NCBI RefSeq assembly: GCF_023516505.1
Contig: NZ_JAMGBB010000001.1
Coordinates: forward strand, 1,426,001-1,490,000
Source of the DNA: Sphingomonas brevis
GTDB lineage: Bacteria > Pseudomonadota > Alphaproteobacteria > Sphingomonadales > Sphingomonadaceae
Direction of reading: 5' to 3'
Length of the DNA: 64,000 nucleotides
In this document: one piece after another, positions 15,926-24,020 of the stretch
Layout: each line of letters begins with the position of its first letter
Numbering within the stretch: position 1 is the stretch's first letter
The notes under the pieces: model-generated
Told to the model about the DNA's origin: nothing
The model's database searches: none
What the model saw: only the letters and a program-made list of their open reading frames with translations
Made by a program: the position numbers and the translations under genes

Positions 15926-17957
15926 CAGGAAATGGCCTCAGCGCCGCGTCTTGATGACGTGGCTGCTCATGACCCTGATTGCCGTTTTAGCCACCCTTGC
16001 CGTCGGCGATCGAATGCGACGGGGAATCTTCGACAGTTGGCAGTCGGCACGCCCGCGAGATCTTTCGGCGACCGACGTGCGTGTCGTCATGATCGATGAC
16101 CGCAGCATCGAGATGGTCGGCCCCTGGCAATGGCCGCGCTATTATATGGCCCGGCTGACCGAGGAACTGGCCAACCGGAAGGCAAAGGTCATCGCCTTCG
16201 ACATCCTGTTTCCGGAGCGCGACCGGGTGCGGCCCGACATCTTCGTGTCGCTTTACCCCGAGCTTAGTCCGGCGGCCGTCGCTGAAGTCAGGTCGCTGGA
16301 GCCGATGGACAGGCTGTTCGGTGAAGTGATTGGCGCCTCACCGGTTGTGCTCGCCCATGCCGGCGTTGCCGAAGCGCCGGCCGATCAACCGGCGCTGTTC
16401 GATGCCCCGGTCACGGGCAAAATGCCTCCCGCGGTCGAGCGCTGGCCGGCCGAGCTCGCCGCCATTCCGGAGCTGGATGACGTCGCCCAGGGGCATGGCC
16501 TGATCAACGGCAAGCCGGATGTCGACGGTGTGGTGCGGAGCCTTCCGCTGGTGATGCTGGTCGGCGGCAAGCCGAGGCCGGGCTTTGCCGCGGAGATCGC
16601 GCGGAACGCGCTGGGCGCGGAATCGATCGCCGTGGCTCCCTCTGCGGTCCGCATCGGCGGCCAGGCCGTTCCAGTCGACCGGCACGGGCGGATGCGGTTC
16701 CACTTCGGCAATTTCCCGTCGGACAAGATCATTTCCGCGGCCGAGGTGCTGGGAAATTCGAAGCGGCTCAAGGCGGACGAATTTGCCGGCAAGACGGTGC
16801 TGGTCGGCCTGTCGGCCGAAGGCACGTCCGACATAGCCGCCACACCTTTGTCCGCCGAGGAATATGGACCGCTGATCCAGGCCCAGGCGGTCGATGCCAT
16901 CATGACTGGTGGCTGGCTGAACCGGCCCGCCTGGGTCGAGGGGCTGGAATGGGCACTGGGCGCGCTTCTGGCCTTGTTCGCGCTCGGATGCGCCGCCCTC
17001 GGCAGGACCGGACGAATCCTCCTGGCGCTAGCGTTCGTGGCCCTGCCAATCGCCAGCTGGCTGGCGTTCGCCAATGCCGCCCTGCTGTTCGATCCGGCCC
17101 GGCCCATGCTGGTCGGAGCGGGCGCGATTGCCGGCGTCGCCATGGGATTGTTCGCCGTGGCGCGCGTCGAGCGGGAAAGGCTGCGCGAGGCCCTGGTGCA
17201 GGAACGGGTAATGGCGGCGGAAGCCGACGGAGAGCTGCAAGCGGCACGCGCAATCCAGCTGGGGATGGTCCCGCCCCGGGCGCGCCTCAAGAACCTCGAT
17301 CCGCGTATTGATCTCGATGCGTTATTGGAGCCGGCCAAATCGATTGGCGGCGATTATTATGATGCGATGAAGATCGGCGAGGACCAGATCGGATTTGCCG
17401 TCGCCGACGTCACCGGCAAGGGTGTCCCGGCGGCCCTGTTCATGGCCATGTCGAAGGCCCTGACCAGCGCCGCACTGTCGCGGATGGAGGCCGATCCGGC
17501 GACCATGGCCGCCGCCATCAACCTCGAGCTCCTCAAGGACAACAGCGAGGCGATGGGAGTTGCCATCCTGCTCGGCATACTTGACCTCAAATCCGGAGAG
17601 GCAAGGATGGTCTGCGCGGGACATGAAGACCCGCTGCGGGTGTCGGCCGAAGGCAAGGCCGAGCGGATTGCGCTCGACGGCGGCCCGCCGCTTTGCGTCG
17701 CGGACTATGACTATCCGTTGGAGACAGTGACGCTGCAGAAGGGTGAAATCCTGCTGTTGGTCACCGACGGCGTAACCGAGGCCCAAAATGCCGAAGGCGG
17801 CTTGTTCGGCCGCGACCGCATCTCGCGCGAGGGCGTGTTACGGGGCCAGTCGGCCACGGCCATCGTGGATTCAATCCGCGACCGCGTGCGGAGCTTTGAA
17901 GAGGGCGAGGAAGCGACCGACGACCTCACCGTCATGGCGCTGCGCTACGTCGGCTAG
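15900..17957 (+). CDS. CHASE2 sensor-SpoIIE/PP2C serine phosphatase
   Basis: A 685-residue membrane sensor phosphatase. One N-terminal membrane segment (about 17-36) is followed by a periplasmic CHASE2 domain (about 40-335, with VVMIDDRSIEMVGPWQWPR). Three membrane helices (about 342-425), a short coiled coil, and a SpoIIE-type PP2C domain (about 455-685) complete it. PP2C metal and core motifs are intact: GGDYYD, ADVTGKGVPAALFM, TDGVTEAQN, TDDLT. It should dephosphorylate the STAS partner when CHASE2 senses an envelope or extracellular signal. ATG 15900 lies inside the preceding gene; a TTG at 15882 is the alternative. Confidence 0.88.
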   Translation: MTDSKSASNRKWPQRRVLMTWLLMTLIAVLATLAVGDRMRRGIFDSWQSARPRDLSATDVRVVMIDDRSIEMVGPWQWPRYYMARLTEELANRKAKVIAFDILFPERDRVRPDIFVSLYPELSPAAVAEVRSLEPMDRLFGEVIGASPVVLAHAGVAEAPADQPALFDAPVTGKMPPAVERWPAELAAIPELDDVAQGHGLINGKPDVDGVVRSLPLVMLVGGKPRPGFAAEIARNALGAESIAVAPSAVRIGGQAVPVDRHGRMRFHFGNFPSDKIISAAEVLGNSKRLKADEFAGKTVLVGLSAEGTSDIAATPLSAEEYGPLIQAQAVDAIMTGGWLNRPAWVEGLEWALGALLALFALGCAALGRTGRILLALAFVALPIASWLAFANAALLFDPARPMLVGAGAIAGVAMGLFAVARVERERLREALVQERVMAAEADGELQAARAIQLGMVPPRARLKNLDPRIDLDALLEPAKSIGGDYYDAMKIGEDQIGFAVADVTGKGVPAALFMAMSKALTSAALSRMEADPATMAAAINLELLKDNSEAMGVAILLGILDLKSGEARMVCAGHEDPLRVSAEGKAERIALDGGPPLCVADYDYPLETVTLQKGEILLLVTDGVTEAQNAEGGLFGRDRISREGVLRGQSATAIVDSIRDRVRSFEEGEEATDDLTVMALRYVG

Positions 17958-18541
17958 CGGACGATCACCTCGACCCGGCGATTGGCGGCGTTGCTGTAAT
18001 TGTCGACCGTCGGCTCCTTGAGCTCCCGTTCGCCGCGACCGACCGCTGACATCAGTGACCGGTCGAATCCCTGGCTGGCCAACCAGTTGAGAACTTCCTC
18101 CGCGCGCTGCTGCGAAAGCCGGTCATTGTCCGTTTCGCTTCCGACCGTATCGGTATGGCCCGTCACCTCGACCTGCGGGCCGGTACGCGATGCAATCTCG
18201 GTGCGCAGCGCAACCAGCACCGATTGCGACTCCGGCGTCGGCGTCACCGTGCCCTGGTCGAAATAGAGGGTAAAGCTCTTCGCCGGAGGCGGAAGGCTGG
18301 TCAGCAATGCCGCTTCCTGCGCCTTCAGCCCTTTGTCACCGAGCGGCCGGGAGGTTGCATTGGGGTCACCAAGCTTGGTGCGGCTGTTACCCTCGGCGAT
18401 GACCGCTTCGGTCGGCTTGCCGCCTGCCTCCAGCACGGCAACCTGGCCCTGATGGCCCTCGTCGTCGGGCAGCAGCACCAACGAAGAGCTGGCACATCCG
18501 CCAAGCAGCAATGCCGCCGCCGCGGGGCGCACCCACATCAT
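17954..18541 (-). CDS. OmpA-family lipoprotein
   Basis: A 195-residue protein with a lipoprotein signal (ALLLGGC, Cys about 16). The C-terminal OmpA peptidoglycan-binding domain (about 90-195) has FTLYFDQGTVTPTPES, EVTGHTDTVGSETDNDRLSQ and AANRRVEV. It should be outer-membrane anchored and bind the cell wall. It overlaps the FecR-domain gene by 4 bp (ATGA), so the two are translated together. Its stop overlaps that of the convergent CHASE2 phosphatase by 4 bp. Confidence 0.88.
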   Translation of the reverse strand: MMWVRPAAAALLLGGCASSSLVLLPDDEGHQGQVAVLEAGGKPTEAVIAEGNSRTKLGDPNATSRPLGDKGLKAQEAALLTSLPPPAKSFTLYFDQGTVTPTPESQSVLVALRTEIASRTGPQVEVTGHTDTVGSETDNDRLSQQRAEEVLNWLASQGFDRSLMSAVGRGERELKEPTVDNYSNAANRRVEVIVR

Positions 18542-18972
18542 TGCGGTACCTCGACGATGAACTTGGTGCCGCGGACACCCAGCAGCGTGTTAGGCGTTCG
18601 GACCGTCATTGCGTCACGGCCCGATTTCGCGATCTTGCCGGAAACGACCGCCAGCGAGCCGCGGTCGACCTGTGTCACGAACTTGCCCTGTTGACGGGTC
18701 CGGTCATAGGTAAATTCACTGACCGAAACCCGGCTGTTGGGGCCGACCGCAAAGCGGGTATTGTCGATGAAACTGAGGCTCATCCGCCCGTCCTTGCCGG
18801 TTACCAGACGGTCGCCGGGATTTAGCTGCAGGCCGGGCGCTGCCGGGAGATTGGTGGCGCCCCGCTCGACGGTCGCGGCCCCGGTACTGCTTTTGATCCG
18901 GGCGATCTCGGCAAAGGCCGGCGATGTCATTAGCGACGCTAACGCGAAAACTGCCAAAGTATGACGACGCAT
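18538..18972 (-). CDS. FecR-domain periplasmic protein
   Basis: A 144-residue protein with a signal peptide (MRRHTLAVFALASLMTSPAFA). The mature part is a FecR-type domain: NPGDRLVTGKDGRMSLSFID, then VDRGSLAVVSGKI, then TVRTPNTLLGVRGTKFIVEV. Unlike FecR itself it has no membrane segment or sigma-binding cytoplasmic part, so it is a free periplasmic domain. FecR-OmpA pairs next to CHASE2 proteins recur in proteobacteria, which supports a shared sensing role. ATG 18972 follows GAGGGGAGG. It is divergent from the HATPase kinase with a 43-bp gap. Confidence 0.88.
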   Translation of the reverse strand: MRRHTLAVFALASLMTSPAFAEIARIKSSTGAATVERGATNLPAAPGLQLNPGDRLVTGKDGRMSLSFIDNTRFAVGPNSRVSVSEFTYDRTRQQGKFVTQVDRGSLAVVSGKIAKSGRDAMTVRTPNTLLGVRGTKFIVEVPQ

Positions 18973-19015
18973 GCTGGCCTCCCCTCGTTTCAAGCCTCGT
19001 GTCATAACCGTTTCG

Positions 19016-19435
19016 ATGTCGTCACGCGAATCGCCAACAGACTGGCAGCGGATCGAAGTTGCTGGCCCCACTGCCCTTGGCGATGCGGTCGCATCGGCGC
19101 GCCGCTATGCTTTGGATAAGGAGCTTGGCCCAAGCGATTGCGCTCGCCTCTGCATCATCGTTGAAGAGCTGCTCACCAACTTGCTCGAACATGGCGGACT
19201 CACCCATCCTCAGATCGCAGTTGAGTTCGATCGTTTCGATGGCGCAATCAGGTTAATCATTGAGGACAATGGGTCGCCTTTCGACCCGCGAAGCGCGATT
19301 CCCGACAATGCGATCCCCGATCGCGGGGGCAACGCCGGGCTCCGCCTTGTCCAAAGCTGGTCCGAGATTATGAGCTATGAAAGCAGCGGCGGCCAAAACC
19401 GCCTGGAGTTGCTGCTGGAGCTAGGCGGAAGCTAA
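19016..19435 (+). CDS. HATPase serine kinase (RsbW/SpoIIAB-like)
   Basis: A 139-residue single GHKL ATPase domain. The N box is EELLTN (50-55), the G1 box EDNGSPFDP (about 83-91) and the G2 box RGGNAGLRLV (103-112). There is no phospho-acceptor histidine, as expected for anti-sigma serine kinases that phosphorylate STAS proteins. Together with the STAS protein and the PP2C phosphatase upstream it completes a partner switch. Start uncertain: ATG 19016 is chosen, with ATG 18971 possible; neither has a strong ribosome site. Five bases separate it from the convergent small gene. Confidence 0.82.
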   Translation: MSSRESPTDWQRIEVAGPTALGDAVASARRYALDKELGPSDCARLCIIVEELLTNLLEHGGLTHPQIAVEFDRFDGAIRLIIEDNGSPFDPRSAIPDNAIPDRGGNAGLRLVQSWSEIMSYESSGGQNRLELLLELGGS

Positions 19436-19440
19436 GCCCC

Positions 19441-19707
19441 CTACTCCGCCGCCCACAGCTTGGATTTTTCGACGATCGTCAATTCGCGCAGCAGGCCGTC
19501 GACGCTGCCGGTCAGATCGTCGAGAAAAGTAATCTGGTGGCGAGCACCGCGGTAGCTTTCGACCAACAGGATCGCGTCGAGCAAAATCGGCACGACCAGG
19601 CTCTCCGGGTCATCCATCTCGGCAATGCCCTGCAGCTTTTCGAGCGCCTTCAGCCGCGCGCCTTCCGGATCGGACATGGCCGCCGTGCGGCCAATCAACC
19701 AGCCCAT
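19441..19707 (-). CDS. Hypothetical protein
   Basis: An 88-residue soluble protein beginning MGWLIGRTAAM, with a charged helical middle (PEGARLKALEKLQGIAEM) and end (LLRELTIVEKSKLWAAE). I do not recognise a family. No signal peptide or membrane segment is seen. ATG 19707 is preferred, with GGAGA ahead of it; a TTG at 19734 would add 9 residues. Its stop is 5 bp from that of the convergent kinase, so an accessory role in that system is possible but unsupported. Confidence 0.55.
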   Translation of the reverse strand: MGWLIGRTAAMSDPEGARLKALEKLQGIAEMDDPESLVVPILLDAILLVESYRGARHQITFLDDLTGSVDGLLRELTIVEKSKLWAAE

Positions 19708-19803
19708 TGTTCGATTCTCCGCTTGAGCCTCCAAAGTAGCTCAGATGCGGGTGCCGACCAGTTCCGATGGCCGTGCCGGCGCGTCGGCTCGGCGCATCGC
19801 GGG

Positions 19804-20748
19804 TCAGGCACTGGCCTTGCCCAGCAGGTCGAGCTGGGCCGACGTGAGTTCGAGCGCCAGTGCGGCCACCAGTTCCTCCACCTGGGAGAGGCTCGTGGCG
19901 CTGGCGATCGGAGCGGCGATGGACGGCTGGGCCTTGAGCCAGGCCAGCGCAACGCTTGCCGGCGCGGCGCCGGTTTCGCCAGCGACCTGGTCGAGGGCGG
20001 CCAGCACTTTTAGCCCGCCGCCTTCGATATATTGGGCGCTACGCCCGCCGCGCACGCTTTTGCCGAGGTCCTCCCCGGATCGATATTTGCCGGTGAGGAA
20101 CCCACTGGCGAGGCTGTAGTAGGGGAAGACGGCCAATCCGGCTCGTTCTGCCGCGCCGCGCAATTCTCCCTCGAACCGCTCGCGCTCGACCAGATTGTAC
20201 CAGGGCTGGAGAGCGCTTGGAGCGGTCAGGCCATTGTCCCTTGCCGCCTGCATTGCCTGATCCACCCGCCCGGCGGAGAAATTCGATAGGCCGATCGCGC
20301 GGATCTTGCCCTGCAGCGCCAGCGCATCGAACTCGCCGAGGCTGTCGGCCAGCGGCACGGTCTCGTCATCCTTATGCTGGTAATAGAGGTCGATCGCGTC
20401 GATCCCGAGCCGCTTGAGCGATGCCTCACAGGCGGGAGCGATGGAGTCGGGCGCGAGCCCGGCCATGAAACCCACCTTGGTTGCGATCACGACCTTTTCG
20501 CGCTTGCCGGGGTCGCGCTTCAGCCACCGGCCGATCAGCGCCTCGCTCTCTCCACCCTGATGGCCCGGCACCCAGGCCGAATAGACATCGGCGGTGTCGA
20601 TCATAATCCCGCCGGCATCGACGAACGCGTCGAGCACGGCGAAGCTGGCCGCTTCGTCGGCGGTCCAGCCGAACACATTGCCGCCAAGCGCGATCGGCGT
20701 CACCGAGATCCCGCTGTTGCCGATCGGCCGTCTATCCATTGGCATCAT
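19804..20748 (-). CDS. Aldo/keto reductase
   Basis: A 314-residue NADPH-dependent aldo/keto reductase with a complete catalytic tetrad: D51, Y56, K91 and H125. The family pattern continues with IGLSNFSAGRVDQ, LQPWYNLVER and YYSLASGFLTGKY. The substrate is unknown; relatives include aryl-alcohol and sugar aldehyde reductases. It overlaps the end of the upstream nucleotidyltransferase gene by 17 bp, so the two are one transcript. ATG 20748 and the in-frame ATG 20745 are both possible starts. Confidence 0.88.
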   Translation of the reverse strand: MMPMDRRPIGNSGISVTPIALGGNVFGWTADEAASFAVLDAFVDAGGIMIDTADVYSAWVPGHQGGESEALIGRWLKRDPGKREKVVIATKVGFMAGLAPDSIAPACEASLKRLGIDAIDLYYQHKDDETVPLADSLGEFDALALQGKIRAIGLSNFSAGRVDQAMQAARDNGLTAPSALQPWYNLVERERFEGELRGAAERAGLAVFPYYSLASGFLTGKYRSGEDLGKSVRGGRSAQYIEGGGLKVLAALDQVAGETGAAPASVALAWLKAQPSIAAPIASATSLSQVEELVAALALELTSAQLDLLGKASA

Positions 20749-21781
20749 TCTCCGACCATTCGGCGGCTTCGCGGACGCGCTGGGTATGCGAAAGGCTGGT
20801 CACAAGCACTGCATCGGCGGTAGCGATGATCACAAGATCATCGACGCCGATCGCCACGACCTTGGGCCCGTCACTGCGGATCAGGTTGGCATGGCTGTCG
20901 ATGACCAGCGCATCGCCGACGACGACATTGCCGCCGTCTCCCTTGGGCGAGGCATCGAACACCGCATCCCAGCTGCCGACGTCGGACCAGCCCATCGACA
21001 CCGGCACGACGGCGACCCGATCGCTATGCTCCATCACCGCATAGTCGATCGACTTGGCAGGCGAGCGGGCGAACGCCTGCTCGTCGACCCGGATAACGGG
21101 GCTTTCACAGTCGCCTCGCTCCAGCGCTTCTCGCGCTGCTTCAAGGATGGCCGGGGCATGGCGGCGCAGTTCTTCGCGCCAGGTTCCGGCCAGGGCGAGG
21201 AAAATACCGGCGTTCCAATAATGGCCGCCTTGCCTCAGCATGGCCGCGGCCTTTTCCTCATCCGGCTTTTCGATAAAGCGCGCGACCGGGCGAACGCCAT
21301 CACCCTTGCCGGCGGCGATATAGCCGAACCCAGTCGCTGGGTGGCTGGGCTCGATTCCGAAGGTAACGATTTTGCCGGCCTCGGCTGCCGGGCGGGCGAG
21401 CGCGATGGCGCGGTGGAACGCCTCAATGTCGCCGATGTGATGATCGCTGGGGCAGACCAGCAACAGCTCATCCTCTTCCGCCAACGACGCAGCCAGGGCG
21501 ATCGCCGCGGCGCTGTCGCGCTTCAGCGGTTCTAGGATGATCCGGCTGCCGGGACCGACGATCGCTCGCAAATCCGCTTCTTGCGCGCGATTGGCGACAA
21601 CGATCGGCGGCGCGAACCGGTCGCCGAAGCGGCGAAGCGTCTGCTCGAACAAGCTGTCCGCTCCGAACAGCGGGAGCAAATGCTTGGGCCGAGCCGCGGT
21701 CGACAGCGGCCACAGTCGGGATCCCGCGCCACCGGCCAATATGGCCGGGCGGATCGGCCGATCGCTGATTGAATCGCTCAT
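20732..21781 (-). CDS. Mannose-1-phosphate guanylyltransferase (short form)
   Basis: A 349-residue nucleotidyltransferase that would make GDP-mannose for polysaccharide synthesis. The signature loop ILAGGAGSRLWPLSTAARPK is intact (about 13-32), as are LLVCPSDHHIGD, FIEKPDEEKA, YWNAGIF and MGWSDVGSWDAVF. Bifunctional ManC/AlgA proteins are about 470 residues; the C-terminal phosphomannose isomerase cupin is absent here, so it is the monofunctional type. ATG 21781 is chosen, with GTG 21790 as the alternative. It is divergent from prsK, which also points to extracellular polymer control. Confidence 0.85.
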   Translation of the reverse strand: MSDSISDRPIRPAILAGGAGSRLWPLSTAARPKHLLPLFGADSLFEQTLRRFGDRFAPPIVVANRAQEADLRAIVGPGSRIILEPLKRDSAAAIALAASLAEEDELLLVCPSDHHIGDIEAFHRAIALARPAAEAGKIVTFGIEPSHPATGFGYIAAGKGDGVRPVARFIEKPDEEKAAAMLRQGGHYWNAGIFLALAGTWREELRRHAPAILEAAREALERGDCESPVIRVDEQAFARSPAKSIDYAVMEHSDRVAVVPVSMGWSDVGSWDAVFDASPKGDGGNVVVGDALVIDSHANLIRSDGPKVVAIGVDDLVIIATADAVLVTSLSHTQRVREAAEWSENDANG

Positions 21782-21932
21782 AGCGGTCACAATGCGCGGG
21801 ATGAGGGCCCGGTGCCAGTGCCAATGACGAGCTTCGCAATTGGCAAGACATTCACTATATATTTGTAAAGTTTTGCGACACCCCGCACATGTCGGCGAAT
21901 TTTACAGTGAGGTGTCGAGAGCTGGGGCTTTT
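21782..21932. promoter_or_regulatory. Divergent intergenic region between the GDP-mannose gene and prsK
   Basis: A 151-bp gap holding an AT-rich patch (CACTATATATTTGTAAAG, about 21853-21870) unlike the GC-rich surroundings. TGTAAA (21864-21869) and TTTACA (21901-21906) form an inverted repeat across it. This is the likely shared promoter and operator region. I could not place a -35/-10 pair or a good sigma-54 site. Confidence 0.4.
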
Positions 21933-24020
21933 ATGGAAGCGCTAGTCGCCTTTTGGACGCATGCGCTCGCTGCGGCGCTGTTCGGTTCCCTCACGCTGTG
22001 GGAATTGCGGCGCGGCCTGGCCGAGAGCGAACAGCGGATGTTGCTGCTCGCCTTCGCCTTGACCAGCGTTTGGGCGTGGATCACCGCGGTCGCGCCGACG
22101 ACCATGCTCGCGGCCTATTCGGAAACAGCTCGCAACCTGGTGTGGGTCGGCGTGCTTTATCGGCTTGCCGGGATCGACAGCAGCGAGGAACAGCTGGGCG
22201 TTCGGCCTGTCTATGCGGCAGTCGCGGCCGTACTTGGCCTGCAGCTGGTGGTCGATGCGCTCCCCCTTGTAATCGACACCGAAACCCTGACCCGCGGCCA
22301 TGCGCTGATCGTCACCGCGATCATCCTCCGCCTCACGGCTGCGGCGGGTTCGCTAGTCCTGGTTCATAATCTTTACGGCCAGGCCGCCCCTTCCAGCCGG
22401 CCGGGGATTCGCCTCGCCATGATCGCGATCGCGGCGATGTGGGCCTACGACCTCAACCTCTACACCATCGCCTATTTCGACCCGGCGTCGGCACAAGGGC
22501 TGTTCGATTTCCGCGGCCTGGCCTTGGCGCTTGTCGCGCCCTTGTTCGCGATCGGCAGCACCAGGGACGAGCGGTGGCGGATCCGGCTCTCTCGCGCGGC
22601 GACCTTCCAGAGCCTCTCCCTAATCGCGATCACGGCCTATGTCGCGGTGATGGCGGTACTAGTGACCGCGCTCCGCGGCTCGGGCTTCGACTGGACCCGG
22701 GCCGTGCTGGTTTCGTTGCTCGCCGGCATGACGGTGGCCGCGATCATCCTCGTGCCGTCGAACCGTGCGAGGGGTTGGGCCAAAGTCAAAATCGCGAAGC
22801 ATCTGTTCGAGCATCGCTACGATTATCGCACAGAGTGGCTGCGCTTCACCGAAACGATCGGCGCCAGCGGACCCAAGGCGGCCCCGCTTGGCCAGCGGGT
22901 AATCAAGGCGTTCGCGGACATTCTCGACGCGCCGGGCGGCCTGCTGATGGTCGCCGACGAAAATGGATCGATTGAGCCGGCGGCCGCCTGGAACTGGTCG
23001 GGCAGCGCCAATCCAGGCGCTGCAATCCCTACGCCGGAGGCGCTCGGTTTCTGGCTTTCGGTTGGCGCCGAGGGACGGATCATCGACTTCGACGCTCTTA
23101 GCGGCGGTTGGGCCGACGCCCGCGACCGCGATCTCGATATTCCCGCCCCGCTGCTGGGCGAGGAACAGGCCTGGACTGGCGTCCCGTTGATCCATGAGGA
23201 CCGGCTGGTCGGCCTCGTCCTGCTGGCCGCGCCGGATTATCGCCGCCCGCTCGATTGGGAGGATTTCGACCTGTTGCGCGCCGCGGGCCGGCAGGCGGCG
23301 TCGTCGTTGGCTGAGGCACATGGACAGCAGGCGTTGATGAACGCCCAGCGATTCGAGGATTTCAATCGGCGCTTCGCCTTCATCATTCATGACGTGAAGA
23401 ATCTTGTCAGCCAGCTCTCGCTGCTTTCCCGCAATGCCGAGCGGCACTCCGATAACGCCGATTTCCGCGCCGACATGGTGGCAACGCTCAAGGGCTCGGT
23501 CGGCAAGATGAACGACCTTTTGGCACGGCTCGCGCCCACACCCGACCAGCGCCCCGCCCGCCCCGAGCCGACGCCGCTCCGGCCATTGGTCGCATCGGCC
23601 ATTGCCGCCAATCGCCGCGATCATGAGGTGATGATGCTCGGCGACGGCAACATGTGGGTGATGGCCGATCCCCTGATGCTCGAACAGGCTATCGGGCACC
23701 TTGTCCGCAACGCGGTCGATGCCAGCACGCCCGGCCACCCGGTCTCGGTCCGAATGGGCGACGACGGCGACATGGTGCTCGTCACTGTCGCCGACTCTGG
23801 GACCGGCATGGACGCCGAATTCGTCCGCACCCGCCTGTTCCAGCCCTTCGCATCGACGAAACAGGGGGGCTTCGGCGTTGGCGCATTCGAAGCAAAGAGC
23901 CTGGTGTCGGCAATGGGCGGCCGGCTTACCGTCGAGAGTAAACCCGGCGAAGGCAGCAGCTTCACCATCGCACTTCCCGCCACAACTCCGGCGGCTGAAC
24001 CGAAACGGAAACTGGCATGA
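21933..24020 (+). CDS. prsK: PEP-CTERM/XrtA-system histidine kinase PrsK
   Basis: A 695-residue membrane histidine kinase. About eight to ten membrane helices fill residues 1-280, followed by a GAF-like domain (about 310-470) and a kinase core. The phospho-acceptor region is FAFIIHDVKNLVSQLSLLSRN, an HDVKN variant, and the ATPase domain shows HLVRNAVDAS, DSGTGM and FGVGAFEAKSL. This architecture is that of PrsK, which pairs with PrsR to control exosortase-linked surface proteins and exopolysaccharide. ATG 21933 follows GGGG; the prsR start overlaps its stop by 4 bp. Confidence 0.88.
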   Translation: MEALVAFWTHALAAALFGSLTLWELRRGLAESEQRMLLLAFALTSVWAWITAVAPTTMLAAYSETARNLVWVGVLYRLAGIDSSEEQLGVRPVYAAVAAVLGLQLVVDALPLVIDTETLTRGHALIVTAIILRLTAAAGSLVLVHNLYGQAAPSSRPGIRLAMIAIAAMWAYDLNLYTIAYFDPASAQGLFDFRGLALALVAPLFAIGSTRDERWRIRLSRAATFQSLSLIAITAYVAVMAVLVTALRGSGFDWTRAVLVSLLAGMTVAAIILVPSNRARGWAKVKIAKHLFEHRYDYRTEWLRFTETIGASGPKAAPLGQRVIKAFADILDAPGGLLMVADENGSIEPAAAWNWSGSANPGAAIPTPEALGFWLSVGAEGRIIDFDALSGGWADARDRDLDIPAPLLGEEQAWTGVPLIHEDRLVGLVLLAAPDYRRPLDWEDFDLLRAAGRQAASSLAEAHGQQALMNAQRFEDFNRRFAFIIHDVKNLVSQLSLLSRNAERHSDNADFRADMVATLKGSVGKMNDLLARLAPTPDQRPARPEPTPLRPLVASAIAANRRDHEVMMLGDGNMWVMADPLMLEQAIGHLVRNAVDASTPGHPVSVRMGDDGDMVLVTVADSGTGMDAEFVRTRLFQPFASTKQGGFGVGAFEAKSLVSAMGGRLTVESKPGEGSSFTIALPATTPAAEPKRKLA

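Noticed and set aside
21841-21865. Possible sigma-54 promoter (TGGCAAGACATTCAC) before prsK
   Set aside because: The GG is present but the required GC element ten bases later is not, so it fails the -24/-12 consensus.
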